A stretch of 59,536 nt of DNA, from positions 1-59,536 of the forward strand of contig CAZKHG010000019.1 of the NCBI GenBank assembly GCA_964552655.1, written 5' to 3'. The translations under genes were made by a program, and so were the position numbers. Numbering within the stretch: position 1 is the first letter of the stretch; every line of letters begins with the position of its first letter. Below are positions 1 to 9,594 of this stretch, piece after piece. The stretch comes from CAZKHG01 sp964552655 (lineage in GTDB: Bacteria; Bacteroidota; Bacteroidia; Bacteroidales; Tenuifilaceae). The notes beneath the pieces are model-generated. The model saw only the letters and a list, made by a program, of their open reading frames with translations. It was not told the origin of the DNA and searched no databases.

Positions 1-46
1 GTGACTCTTAATCATGGGGTCGAGAGTTCGATCCTCTCCGAGCCGA
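1..46 (+). tRNA. tRNA-Lys (anticodon CTT), 5' end missing
   Basis: Only the 3' part of the tRNA is in the window. The anticodon loop is at 5-11 with CTT at 7-9, followed by the 3' anticodon stem (12-16), a five-base variable loop (17-21), the T stem GAGAG/CTCTC (22-26 and 34-38) around the loop TTCGATC, and the 3' acceptor strand 39-45 with discriminator A46. No CCA is encoded. Identity rests on the anticodon; the D arm and 5' acceptor strand lie outside the window. Confidence 0.88.
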
Positions 47-50
47 CAAA

Positions 51-77
51 CGCCACCAAAAAGGTGGCGTTTTTTTA
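51..77 (+). terminator. Rho-independent terminator after the tRNA
   Basis: A seven-base-pair stem, CGCCACC/GGTGGCG, with an AAAAA loop is followed directly by a run of seven T. It sits five bases after the tRNA discriminator base and should end tRNA transcription. Confidence 0.88.
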
Positions 78-158
78 TTTATACATTTTGCAGAAACTCT
101 TTTGCTCTCTCGGTTTTTGTTTCCTAAATTTAAACCCCCTTAATTTAAACCATAATAA

Positions 159-1430
159 ATGAAAATTGCAATCGTTGGATTTGGCGCTGCGGCCATTGGG
201 CTTATTGAACGGCTAAAGGATAGCCCTTACGAAATTCACGTATTTGAAAAAAGCAAGGACATATACTCTTCAAGTATTTCCGGGATCCGTGCTGATGGTA
301 AACTGTTTGTTTCTACAGAAATGGGGGGCGATATCTTTATTGATCCTCAACTCCAAAAACATTTGGTTGAGTATTACATTGGACATGCCGACAGGAAACA
401 CGTAGAAACCGGGAAATCGTTCGGGAATCTCAATTATTACAAAGCATTCTACGAAAAAGGGTTTCTGCCAATCAGTTCCGATTTCTATCATATTGGCACC
501 GATCAGCTGAAAGAAGTCTTGTTCAATATATTCAATCAATTCTCTTCATTATCTAATCTTCATTTTCATTTTAGTTATGATGTTTCTGAAATTGAGGCAG
601 ACGAAAACAAGGTGGTAATTAACAGGTCCGACACTTTCGATTTGGTTATCGTTACTGTTGGCAGAAGTGGTCATAAATTGATAAATAAGCTGATCTCAAA
701 ATATCCCAAGCTCGTTCAGGACAGTACCCGGGTTGATCTTGGCATTCGGTATGAAATTCCAAACCATGTGGTTGAGGAGATTAACAAGGAAATGTACGAG
801 TTTAAAGTCAAATTTCGCAGCAGAACAGGTTATATGGTGCGTACATTTTGCAATAACCCTTCAGGTTTTGTTGTCACTGAAAACTATGATGATTTCACAA
901 CCGTAAACGGTCATGCTAAGCTGAAAGAGAAAAGCCAGAACACGAACTTTGCTGTGTTGGCCTCGCTAAAGCTAACGGAACCATTTAACGATCCTATCGG
1001 TTACGGATCATACATTGCCAAGCTAACCAATTTGTTGGCAGGAGAAGGGAAGGTAATACTCCAAACCTACAGCCATTTTAAAGAGTCGCGCAGGACAAAA
1101 AATCTTTACAGGGTTTTACCAACGCTTGATAAAGAAAAATATATTTTAGGCGATATCAACCTGGCTTTTCCCCGACGAATAATTGAAAGTATTATCGATT
1201 TTATTGAGAATCTAAACCAGGTGATTCCAGGTGTGGCGCACAACGACAACCTGGTTTATGCACCGGAAATTAAGTTTTATTCGAACCGATTAAGCAACCA
1301 GGCTATGTCCAACCTTAAATTTGCAGGCGATTGTTCAGGTGCAACCCGATCAATTATTTATGCCACAGCTCATGGGTATTTGGTAGGCGAAGCCATCTTC
1401 ACTAATCAGTTCACTATAAATGATATTTAA
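159..1430 (+). CDS. FAD-dependent dehydrogenase (COG2509-like)
   Basis: A 423-residue flavoprotein-like protein. The N-terminus MKIAIVGFGAAAIGLIERL is a dinucleotide-binding beta-alpha-beta fold with the glycine-rich loop, and the C-terminus carries a second FAD contact (FAGDCSGATRSIIYATAHG, about residues 388-406). This pairing and the length match the family annotated as uncharacterised FAD-dependent dehydrogenases or NAD(FAD)-utilising dehydrogenases, whose substrate is unknown. No signal peptide is seen, so it is probably cytoplasmic. The stop TAA overlaps the ATG of the next gene by one base, so the two are probably translationally coupled, though no functional link to peptide transport is evident. 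The family call is firm and the substrate unknown. Confidence 0.8.
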   Translation: MKIAIVGFGAAAIGLIERLKDSPYEIHVFEKSKDIYSSSISGIRADGKLFVSTEMGGDIFIDPQLQKHLVEYYIGHADRKHVETGKSFGNLNYYKAFYEKGFLPISSDFYHIGTDQLKEVLFNIFNQFSSLSNLHFHFSYDVSEIEADENKVVINRSDTFDLVIVTVGRSGHKLINKLISKYPKLVQDSTRVDLGIRYEIPNHVVEEINKEMYEFKVKFRSRTGYMVRTFCNNPSGFVVTENYDDFTTVNGHAKLKEKSQNTNFAVLASLKLTEPFNDPIGYGSYIAKLTNLLAGEGKVILQTYSHFKESRRTKNLYRVLPTLDKEKYILGDINLAFPRRIIESIIDFIENLNQVIPGVAHNDNLVYAPEIKFYSNRLSNQAMSNLKFAGDCSGATRSIIYATAHGYLVGEAIFTNQFTINDI

Positions 1431-3088
1431 TGCTTGAGGTTGAAAACCTGTGCATAAAGATTGGCAATCGGCCAATAATAAAAAATGTATCCTTCGGCAT
1501 TCGCAGCGGAGAAACCCTTGGAATTGTTGGAGAATCAGGTTCCGGAAAATCTATTACGGCCTTAGGCTTGATTGGCTTATTACCTCCTGCTTCGAAAATT
1601 GAATCGGGAACCGCCATGTTTTCGATAAATGATTCAAAAACTGATCTTTTACAACTTGCCGAACAGGAATTAAGAGCTGTGCGTGGCAGGCTTATTGGCA
1701 TGATTTTTCAGGAGCCCCTTACCTGCCTTAATCCATCTGTTACCTGTGGTCAACAAATCAAAGAAGCGGTTGTAAATAACACCAGTTTTTCAGGCAAGTT
1801 CGCTTCTGAGAAAAGTATTGAACTTCTCTCTGAAATGCAACTACCTAATCCGCTTAAAATTTACAAAAGCTACCCACATCAAATTAGCGGTGGACAAAAA
1901 CAACGCGTAATGATTGCTATCGCTCTAGCAGGAAACCCACAATTGCTAATTGCAGATGAGCCTACAACAGCGCTGGATGTAACAGTTCAAAAAGAGCTGA
2001 TCGCACTGTTAAAACAGCTTCAGAAAAAATATAAAATGGGCATGTTATTTATTAGTCACGATTTAGGGGTGATTCATGAAGTTGCAGATTATGTTCAGGT
2101 AATGAAAGATGGCGAAGTGGTTGAGAGTGGTCTAGAAGCAAGGGTTCTAAGCTATCCAACGTCACAATATACAAGGAACCTAATTGCCTGCCGTCCAAAA
2201 ATCAATTTAAATCCTAACGGGATGTCAGATGAATACGCAATAGATGGTATTAAAAGTAAAGAGGTTAAAAGTGATTATCCTCAATACGAAAATAGCAGGA
2301 CTGTTTTCAAAGCTGAAAACATAGATACATCGTATATCACAAAAAGAAACCTTTGGGGAAAACCGATTCTCTTCTTTAACGCTTTAAAAAATGTTAGTTT
2401 TAACCTGCTTGAAGGCGAGGTATTAGGTGTGGTGGGTGAATCCGGATCAGGGAAAACAACACTGGGGAGAACTATTTTGAAACTAATTGAGCATAGAAAG
2501 GGTAACATTTACTACAATGGTGCAGATATCAAAAAATTTACCCAAGAACAGCTAAAGATTTTCAGAAGAGAAGTGCAGCTGATTTTTCAGGATCCTTACT
2601 CATCTCTTAACCCCAGGATGACTGTAGGTCAAATACTTGTTGAGCCACTAATGGTTTATAAAATTCATAAAACTGAAAAAGAACGCAGACAACACGTATT
2701 CGATTTACTAGAAAAGGTTGGAATGGAAAGCAACAGCTATTTCAAATATCCACATGAGTTTTCAGGGGGTCAGCGTCAAAGAATTGTAATAGCCAGAGCA
2801 TTAACTATGAACCCCAAGGTGATCGTCTGCGATGAGATTGTATCTGCGCTGGATGTTTCCGTACAGGCTCAGATACTCGATCTATTAAAAGAACTGCATG
2901 ACCGGTTTAACCTTACCTTGCTTTTCATTTCTCATGATCTGGCTGTAGTTAGCTCAATCTGCAACAGGGTAATAATTATGAAGGATGGATCCCTTGTTGA
3001 GGAGGGTGTTCCCTCTCTAATATTCTCCAAACCCCAATCTATTTATACCAAAATGTTAATAGATTCTATCCCGGGAATTAGGCTATAA
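1430..3088 (+). CDS. Peptide/nickel-type ABC transporter, fused double ATPase
   Basis: One 552-residue chain carries two complete ABC ATPase domains, as in YejF or GsiA, which energise uptake of oligopeptides or glutathione. Domain 1 (about 1-260) has Walker A GESGSGKS, signature ISGGQKQR and Walker B LLIADEPTTALD. Domain 2 (about 285-552) has GESGSGKTT, FSGGQRQR and VIVCDEIVSALD, where the usual DEP is DEI. C-terminal to each domain is the short oligopeptide-type extension. No permease or substrate-binding protein is encoded nearby, so this is an orphan ATPase subunit whose partners must lie elsewhere. It ends four bases from the convergent PBP gene, with no obvious terminator between them. 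Confidence 0.88.
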   Translation: MLEVENLCIKIGNRPIIKNVSFGIRSGETLGIVGESGSGKSITALGLIGLLPPASKIESGTAMFSINDSKTDLLQLAEQELRAVRGRLIGMIFQEPLTCLNPSVTCGQQIKEAVVNNTSFSGKFASEKSIELLSEMQLPNPLKIYKSYPHQISGGQKQRVMIAIALAGNPQLLIADEPTTALDVTVQKELIALLKQLQKKYKMGMLFISHDLGVIHEVADYVQVMKDGEVVESGLEARVLSYPTSQYTRNLIACRPKINLNPNGMSDEYAIDGIKSKEVKSDYPQYENSRTVFKAENIDTSYITKRNLWGKPILFFNALKNVSFNLLEGEVLGVVGESGSGKTTLGRTILKLIEHRKGNIYYNGADIKKFTQEQLKIFRREVQLIFQDPYSSLNPRMTVGQILVEPLMVYKIHKTEKERRQHVFDLLEKVGMESNSYFKYPHEFSGGQRQRIVIARALTMNPKVIVCDEIVSALDVSVQAQILDLLKELHDRFNLTLLFISHDLAVVSSICNRVIIMKDGSLVEEGVPSLIFSKPQSIYTKMLIDSIPGIRL

Positions 3089-3092
3089 CAGG

Positions 3093-5444
3093 CTAAAAGA
3101 AATCATTTTCATTCACATCTTTGGCATCAATGGGAGCATTCTCACAATCAAGGTTAAACTTCTTAAAAACCAGCGGCTTAGGCCATTGATCGCCAGGGTA
3201 TATATTTAAGGAGGGATCATTATATACCTTTTTCAGAAACAAGGCGTAAATTGGCAATGCCATACTGGCTCCCTGGCCAAGTTTTAATGCTGCAAAATGA
3301 ACAGAGCGATCTTCGGCACCAACCCAGGTTCCGGCCACAAGGTTAGGAAGCAACCCCATAAACCAGCCATCTGAATGGTTTTGAGAGGTACCTGTTTTGC
3401 CGGCAATTGGCCCGGGTAAATTATAAACGCTTCGAATTCTTATACCCGTTCCCCTGTTGATAGTTCCTTCCATCAGGTTTATCATAAGATATGCCGTTTG
3501 CTCGCTAATTGCTTCGCTTTTTTGAGGGGTAAAAGTTGAGAGTACATTCCCGTTTTTATCCTCAATTCTGGTAACCAAAATAGGTTCAATGTGCACTCCT
3601 TTGTTGGCAAAAGTACTGTAAGCACCAACCATTTCGTACACAGAAATTTCAGATGTCCCCAGCATTATTGAATTAACCGCTTTAACTTCACTGGTTACGC
3701 CCATTTTTTTGATGATGTCGGCAACTGCTTGTGGTGTAAACTGTTTAATCAACCAGGCTGAAATATTATTTACTGAGTTTGCCAAACCCCATTTTAAGGT
3801 TACCATTTTCCCGTCGTACTTTGTACTGCCCGAGTTTTTTGGTGTCCATGTGGAATCTCCCTCAACGAATGTTTGAGGAACATTCGGAATCATATAGCAA
3901 GGTGAGTAACCCTCCTGCATCGCAAGGGTATAAAGGAATGGTTTTATTGTTGAACCAACCTGACGTTTTCCCTGAATAACATGATCGTATTTAAAATGCT
4001 TAAAATTAGGACCTCCGACATAGGCTTTAATGTAGCCGGAATGAGGATCCACTGCCATAAACCCGGCTCTGAAAAACCGCTTATAATATTTAATAGAATC
4101 TAACGGGGACATGATTGTATCCCGCTCACCCTTCCAGGAAAAAACGGTCATCTTTACCTTGGTGTTGAAATTGGCATATATGTTATCCAATGAAACCCCG
4201 TTGTTTCTGAGGATCCGATACCTCTCGGTTTGTTTCATTGCCTGAAGCAAAATCGAATTAACCTGATCATCTGAGAGATCCTCGGAAAAAAGCCTGAAGC
4301 GTTTCTCCTTTTGCTCCTTGTTAAACTCAGTCTGCAAAAAACCGCCTAAGTGTTCAGATACAGCCTCTTCGGCATACTTCTGCATTCGTGAGTTAACAGT
4401 GGTATATATCTTTAGGCCATCCTTGTACAAATTATATGGGGTACCATCAGGTTTGCTATTCTTATTGCACCAGCCATACAGCGGATTCCTTGCCCATTTT
4501 AATGAATCGGCCTGGTACATTGAATAAGAGTAGTAATTATCGGGTTTTGGCTCTTTGGCAATCATCATTTGTCTTACAATTTCTCTGAAATAAGTGCCAG
4601 GACCAACATTCTGATCCTGAATTTTATAGGTTAAATTAAGCGGCAAGCGGGAGAGCGAGTCATAGCTGTTGGCGTTAATAAAACCATACCTTTTCAACTT
4701 TGAAAGCACAAAATTTCGCCTTTCAAGCGATCTTTCCGGGTTTTTAACGGGGCTGTACCTGGTGGGAGCATTAACTATTCCAACCAGTAGCGCTGCTTCA
4801 TTAATACTTAACGAATCAGGTGGTTTGTTAAAAAAAGTTTTTGCTGCAGATTTTATACCGTAGGCATTACTTCCAAACGGGACAATATTCAGGTACATTG
4901 CAATAATTTCATTTTTAGTAAAGTTCCGCTCCAGCTTAACGGCAGTTATCCATTCTTTAAATTTTGAGAGCGAAAGATGGGCGTAACGTGCAAGAAAAAA
5001 ATTGTAAACGCTCGTATCACGGGGGAAAAGGTTTTTAGACAGCTGTTGAGTAATAGTACTGCCTCCGCCTGATTCTTTATTGCCCATCAGCAGGGTTTTC
5101 ACAAAAACCCTTATTAAACCTCTGCCATCAATTCCACTGTGGCGATAAAACCGGATATCCTCAGTGGCAATCAACGCATTAACAAGGTGAGGCGACAGGT
5201 TTTCATAGTTAACAAACGTTCTGTTCTGAACATAATAGGTCCCAAGCAGTTTGTGGTCTTCGGAAATTACCTCAGAGGCTACATTGCTCCTTGGGTTTTC
5301 AAGCTCGGCAAAAGAGGGCATTGGACCAAAAACATCGTTAGAAATTAATATGAAAAGGGTAATTACAAATACAAATAACATGATGAATATACCCCAAAAC
5401 CAAAATGCGAATTTTCGCTGCGATTGATTCTGATTTTTGTTCAT
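3093..5444 (-). CDS. Penicillin-binding protein 1A-like, bifunctional transglycosylase/transpeptidase
   Basis: A 783-residue class A penicillin-binding protein that polymerises lipid II into glycan strands and cross-links the peptides at the outer face of the inner membrane. After a short cytoplasmic tail there is one membrane anchor (about 12-34). The GT51 domain follows, with EDIRFYRHSGIDGRG containing the catalytic Glu, and GGSTITQQLSKNLF. The transpeptidase has the active-site motif GSTIKPF (SxxK), SVN (SxN) and KTGTSQNHSDGW (KTG). All catalytic motifs are present, so it should be active. It reads divergently from topA and convergently with the ABC gene. The ATG at 5442-5444 gives a normal N-terminus. 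Confidence 0.93.
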   Translation of the reverse strand: MNKNQNQSQRKFAFWFWGIFIMLFVFVITLFILISNDVFGPMPSFAELENPRSNVASEVISEDHKLLGTYYVQNRTFVNYENLSPHLVNALIATEDIRFYRHSGIDGRGLIRVFVKTLLMGNKESGGGSTITQQLSKNLFPRDTSVYNFFLARYAHLSLSKFKEWITAVKLERNFTKNEIIAMYLNIVPFGSNAYGIKSAAKTFFNKPPDSLSINEAALLVGIVNAPTRYSPVKNPERSLERRNFVLSKLKRYGFINANSYDSLSRLPLNLTYKIQDQNVGPGTYFREIVRQMMIAKEPKPDNYYSYSMYQADSLKWARNPLYGWCNKNSKPDGTPYNLYKDGLKIYTTVNSRMQKYAEEAVSEHLGGFLQTEFNKEQKEKRFRLFSEDLSDDQVNSILLQAMKQTERYRILRNNGVSLDNIYANFNTKVKMTVFSWKGERDTIMSPLDSIKYYKRFFRAGFMAVDPHSGYIKAYVGGPNFKHFKYDHVIQGKRQVGSTIKPFLYTLAMQEGYSPCYMIPNVPQTFVEGDSTWTPKNSGSTKYDGKMVTLKWGLANSVNNISAWLIKQFTPQAVADIIKKMGVTSEVKAVNSIMLGTSEISVYEMVGAYSTFANKGVHIEPILVTRIEDKNGNVLSTFTPQKSEAISEQTAYLMINLMEGTINRGTGIRIRSVYNLPGPIAGKTGTSQNHSDGWFMGLLPNLVAGTWVGAEDRSVHFAALKLGQGASMALPIYALFLKKVYNDPSLNIYPGDQWPKPLVFKKFNLDCENAPIDAKDVNENDFF

Positions 5445-5818
5445 TTTGCAGAAATTATGAGGTCGTAAAATTAATAATTATTTATAGTTATCAGCTATAA
5501 CCATTTTATTGTACCCTATTTATTCGCTGATTAAAGTGAGCCGGGTTTTACATGTCGGATTTTAATTTATATTATTAAATAAACGCAATTTTGATTATGT
5601 TATTTGAGTTTGTCTTCTAAACTAAATTTTCAGAAAATATATCAGCAAAAAATAAAATGTTTTTTCTATTGAATTTCAGCATTATAGGATCGTTAATTTC
5701 TATTGTATTGAGAAAGATTTCAGCCTGAGAAGGATATGCTTTTTCTATTTTTTTTTGCACACAGCTGGTTAAATGATTTACTTTGTGCCAATTTTAATTT
5801 AAACAAAAGCGATTATAT
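5445..5818. other. Intergenic region between PBP1A and topA
   Basis: This 374-base AT-rich divergent spacer holds the topA promoter near its right end (listed separately). No clean minus-strand promoter of the CAAAnnTA form was found for the PBP gene. No RNA gene, repeat or conserved small open frame was recognised. Confidence 0.6.
5754..5785 (+). promoter_or_regulatory. Bacteroidetes-type promoter of topA
   Basis: TTTG at 5754-5757 and TTACTTTG at 5778-5785 are separated by 20 bases, one mismatch from the Bacteroidetes sigma-A pattern TTTG-N19-21-TAnnTTTG. The ATG of topA follows 33 bases after the -7 element. Confidence 0.6.
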
Positions 5819-8134
5819 ATGATTCAAAATCTGGTTATTGTTGAGTCTCCTGCTAAAGCAAAAACTATTGAAAAATTTCTCGGTAAGGATTTCACCGTAA
5901 AATCTAGTTTTGGTCATATCAGAGATTTATCCAAAAAAAATCTGGGCATTGATATAGAGAAAGGCTTTAAACCAGAGTATATCATCAATGAGGATAAGAA
6001 AAAAGTTGTTGACGAGCTAAAAAAGCTGGTAAAACAAACCGAACAGGTTTGGCTGGCATCTGATGAAGATCGGGAGGGAGAAGCCATTGCCTGGCACCTG
6101 AGCGAAGTCCTTAAACTTGATCCAGCCAGGGTGAAAAGGATTGTTTTCCATGAGATTACAAAAGAGGCCATTCAAAAAGCCGTAAAAAACCCACGTCAGA
6201 TTGATATTAACCTGGTAAACGCCCAGCAAGCCCGAAGAATTTTAGACAGGCTGGTGGGGTTTGAGGTTTCCCCAATCCTCTGGAAAAAGGTTAAACCAGC
6301 ACTATCTGCCGGGCGGGTTCAATCAGTAGCCGTACGATTACTTGTTGAGCGCGAAAGGGAAATAGTTGCATTCAAATCCACATCTTTTTTTAAGGTAAAT
6401 GGCATTTTTAACGGGGAGGTTGATATCAAAACCGATCTTTCAGAAAAAATCAACACCCTTGATGAAACACTTGTTCTGCTTGAGAATTGCAAAACCGCTA
6501 CCTTTACGGTTGCAGATGTCAGCAAGAAACCATCCAAAAAAACACCGGCGGCTCCTTTCACCACCTCTACATTGCAACAGGAAGCAAGCAGAAAGCTTAA
6601 CTTTTCGGTTTCACAAACAATGACCATCGCACAAAAACTTTACGAAGCAGGTCATATAACTTACATGAGAACTGACTCTGTTAACCTCTCCAAAACTGCT
6701 ATAGATGCCGCTAAAAATGTTATTGTAAGAGAATTTGGGGAAAAATATCATCAAGTCCGTCAATATAAAACAAAGTCCAAGGGGGCACAGGAAGCCCACG
6801 AGGCCATTAGGCCAACCTATATCGACAAACAGAAAATTTCTGGTAGCAGCGCAGAGCAAAGACTTTATGATTTAATCTGGAAGCGGACTGTGGCTTCACA
6901 AATGAGCGATGCCCTGCTGGAAAAGACCACTGCAACCATTGACATATCAAATTCTGATTATAAATTTATTGCATCAGGCGAGGTTATTCTTTTTGATGGT
7001 TTCCTTAGGGTTTATTTTGAATCTTCCGATGATGAGTCTGAGGAGAATGGGAAAGATCTCCTCCCGCCTCTTAAATCAGGGCAGAAATTAGCTGCAAAAG
7101 AAATATTTGCCAACCAGCGCTTTACCCAACGTCCACCAAGATATACTGAGGCCAGTCTAGTAAAAAAACTTGAAGAGCTTGGCATTGGCCGGCCTTCAAC
7201 TTACGCCCCAATTATATCCACCATTCTTAACCGTGGCTATGTGTTGAAAGAAGACAGACAGGGAGTTGAAAGAAAATATCTGTTTGTACTTTTAAAAAAC
7301 AACAAGATTTACAAAGAGGAAAAAACCGAAATCACAGGTGCTGAAAAATCAAAATTATTCCCAAGCGATATTGGGATAGTTGTTAACGATTTTCTGGTCG
7401 AATACTTTAAGAATATCCTCAGCTATAACTTTACTGCTACCGTAGAAAAGCAATTTGATGAAATTGCAGAGGGAAAGATAGAGTGGTCAAATATGATTGA
7501 CCAGTTTTATAGGCCATTCCATAAAAATGTGGAGAAAACCTTACGCGAATCGGATTATAGTAAGGGAGAAAAAATTCTTGGAGTTGATCCTAAAACGGGT
7601 AAAAATGTTACAGTAAGAATCGGCCGATTTGGACCAATCGTCCAAATTGGTGAAAATTCAAAAGACGGAAAAGAAAAAGCCAGGTTTGCCAGCCTCCTTA
7701 AAGGGCAACTCATTGAAACCATCACCCTTGAAGAAGCGCTATCGCTTTTTGACCTGCCAAGAAATGTTGGCGATTACGAGGGCAACGAGGTGGTAATTGG
7801 TATTGGGCGGTTTGGTCCCTATGTACGCCATGCCTCAAAATTCTTTTCGCTTAAAAAAGATGACAACCCATTAACAATAACCCTACAACGTTCAATTGAA
7901 ATAATTGAAGAAGGAAGAAAAAAGGAAAAGGAGAAGGTTATCAAAACTTTTAAAGAAGATCCAAAACTTCAGCTCTTAAACGGTCGCTGGGGGGCTTACC
8001 TATATTATAATGGTAAAAACTACAAGCTACCAAAAGGAACCGAAACGATAAAGTTAACTTACGCCGATTGCCTGAAGATTGTTAACGAACAGGAGCCAAC
8101 CAATTCAAAAAGAAAGGGAAAATCAAAACGATGA
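5819..8134 (+). CDS. topA: DNA topoisomerase I (type IA)
   Basis: A 771-residue enzyme that relaxes negative supercoils. The Toprim domain is N-terminal (LVIVESPAKAKTIEKFLG; acidic cluster ASDEDREGEAIAWHL near residue 80), and the catalytic tyrosine lies in GHITYMRTDSVNLS. The strand-gate region continues with RPPRYTEASLVKKLEELGIGRPSTY. The C-terminus has repeats of the topoisomerase C-terminal type, each built around a GRFGP or GRWGAY core, and no C4 zinc fingers. This zinc-less tail is usual for Bacteroidetes TopA. Its last four bases overlap the start of the next gene (ATGA), implying co-translation with the ureohydrolase-like protein ahead of the gliding genes. Confidence 0.95.
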   Translation: MIQNLVIVESPAKAKTIEKFLGKDFTVKSSFGHIRDLSKKNLGIDIEKGFKPEYIINEDKKKVVDELKKLVKQTEQVWLASDEDREGEAIAWHLSEVLKLDPARVKRIVFHEITKEAIQKAVKNPRQIDINLVNAQQARRILDRLVGFEVSPILWKKVKPALSAGRVQSVAVRLLVEREREIVAFKSTSFFKVNGIFNGEVDIKTDLSEKINTLDETLVLLENCKTATFTVADVSKKPSKKTPAAPFTTSTLQQEASRKLNFSVSQTMTIAQKLYEAGHITYMRTDSVNLSKTAIDAAKNVIVREFGEKYHQVRQYKTKSKGAQEAHEAIRPTYIDKQKISGSSAEQRLYDLIWKRTVASQMSDALLEKTTATIDISNSDYKFIASGEVILFDGFLRVYFESSDDESEENGKDLLPPLKSGQKLAAKEIFANQRFTQRPPRYTEASLVKKLEELGIGRPSTYAPIISTILNRGYVLKEDRQGVERKYLFVLLKNNKIYKEEKTEITGAEKSKLFPSDIGIVVNDFLVEYFKNILSYNFTATVEKQFDEIAEGKIEWSNMIDQFYRPFHKNVEKTLRESDYSKGEKILGVDPKTGKNVTVRIGRFGPIVQIGENSKDGKEKARFASLLKGQLIETITLEEALSLFDLPRNVGDYEGNEVVIGIGRFGPYVRHASKFFSLKKDDNPLTITLQRSIEIIEEGRKKEKEKVIKTFKEDPKLQLLNGRWGAYLYYNGKNYKLPKGTETIKLTYADCLKIVNEQEPTNSKRKGKSKR

Positions 8135-9294
8135 ACCCTGCTGATTATCTTGATCCGACCATTGCACTTCCCTTCTCAAAAGGGCTAACGAAAAACAGTT
8201 CTTTCTACGGCAATCTTGTTCTGTTCAAACATGGGAAACCATTCCCGGAAATCAACAACGGCGATATCGTAATTGTTGGTGTACCCGAGAGTCGAAACTC
8301 ATCCAACTCAAGCTCATCAAAGGCTCCGGATATTATTCGTAAATATTTATATGGCCTTGCTTCCCTGTCTTATAAAAACAGGATTGTTGATGCGGGAAAT
8401 ATAAAACCCACAAAATCTCCGGCCGATACCTACGCTGCACTGAAAGACCTGGTAGAATTTTTTATTGCCAGAAAATCAAGAGTGGTGGTTTTGGGTGGCA
8501 CTCAGGAGTTAACTGTCCCAATTTACGAATCATTGGCTTGTTCCATTAAGCCGGTTAATTTATCTGTTATAGATTCTCGTGCAGATTTTGCCGATAATGA
8601 TGCCGAGTTTGGATCTGCAGGCTTTCTGAATAAACTGATTATTAAGCCTCCAGCCGAACTGTTTGATTTGAGTTTAATAGGGTATCAAGGGTATTTATGT
8701 AATAACAAACACTTAGAACAACTATCGGGTAAATACCATGAAAATTTAAGGCTGGGGGTTGTGCGGGGAAATATGCTGGAGGTTGAGCCAACGCTAAGGG
8801 ATTCAGATTTTGTCAGTTTTGATTTGGGCGCAATAAGAAACAGCGACTGCCCGGGCAATTACAGCCCCTCCCCAAATGGCCTTTATGCCGAAGAGGCTTG
8901 TCAGCTGGCAAGATTATCGGGTATTAATGAAAGGAATAGCATATTTGGCCTGTTCGAATACTGCCCCGATAAAGATCACGATGAGCAAAGCGCTCATCTG
9001 GCTGCTCAAATAGTGTGGCATTACCTGGACTCATCAAACCAAAAAAAATTGTCATTTAGCAGCCATGGTAAAAGTGATCTAAAAAAATTCATTATCAACA
9101 TCGGCCCAGCCGAAAATGAAATGGTTTTTTACAAAAGTTTACTTTCCGATTTATGGTGGGTTGAGATTATGGCTACAAATAAAAACTTCCTGACTGGCAG
9201 TGTTGTTGTTTCCTGTTCTCACAACGATTACCTGCTGGCAAGCAAGCACGAATTCCCCGAACGATGGTTCAGGATATTAAAAAAAATCTCATAG
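8131..9294 (+). CDS. Ureohydrolase-fold (formimidoylglutamase-like) protein, metal ligands missing
   Basis: This 387-residue protein has the arginase/formiminoglutamase fold pattern (IVIVGVPESRNSSNSSSSKA, VVVLGGTQELTVP, SVIDSRADF, FVSFDLGAI). In active family members the manganese ligands are in GGDHS, DAHxD and SxDxD. Here the corresponding sites read GGTQE (122-126), DSRADF (148-153) and SFDLGAI (229-235), so the key histidines and one aspartate are gone. It is therefore probably not an ordinary hydrolase, although databases commonly call such proteins formimidoylglutamase. It overlaps topA by four bases and lies 300 bases before porP. From memory, a homologue often occupies this place next to gldK in gliding Bacteroidetes. 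Confidence 0.72.
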   Translation: MNPADYLDPTIALPFSKGLTKNSSFYGNLVLFKHGKPFPEINNGDIVIVGVPESRNSSNSSSSKAPDIIRKYLYGLASLSYKNRIVDAGNIKPTKSPADTYAALKDLVEFFIARKSRVVVLGGTQELTVPIYESLACSIKPVNLSVIDSRADFADNDAEFGSAGFLNKLIIKPPAELFDLSLIGYQGYLCNNKHLEQLSGKYHENLRLGVVRGNMLEVEPTLRDSDFVSFDLGAIRNSDCPGNYSPSPNGLYAEEACQLARLSGINERNSIFGLFEYCPDKDHDEQSAHLAAQIVWHYLDSSNQKKLSFSSHGKSDLKKFIINIGPAENEMVFYKSLLSDLWWVEIMATNKNFLTGSVVVSCSHNDYLLASKHEFPERWFRILKKIS

Positions 9295-9594
9295 CTTAAA
9301 ATTTTACTCATTGGTTTCAAAAATCTTAACTTGTTTTCTTTGGTTGCTAATATTCAAGCCAAACAACTAGTTTTACAGCCATTAGGAAGGGTTTTACTTA
9401 TTTTTACTTATTATAATTAAAACATCTTGTCAAATATTTTAACAGGATTAAGTAACTTTATGGGTGAAATAATGTATAAAACTTTACTTTTTGTGGATTT
9501 ATTAACAGATAATTGTTAATAAAATTTGTAGGGTAATAATATTTTTACTTATTTTACCTTTCGGTTTAACCTTTATTAGAGAGTTTTAAGAAGC
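9295..9594. other. Intergenic leader before porP-gldKLMN
   Basis: These 300 bases are very AT-rich. A possible -7 element, TACCTTTC at 9555-9562, lies 33 bases before the porP ATG, but no TTTG is found at the right spacing upstream, so the promoter is not defined. No convincing RNA structure or reading frame was seen. A new transcription unit for the secretion genes probably starts here. Confidence 0.45.

Noticed and set aside
8131..9294. Active formimidoylglutamase or arginase
   Set aside because: Most metal ligands in all three family motifs are replaced, so activity should not be assumed.
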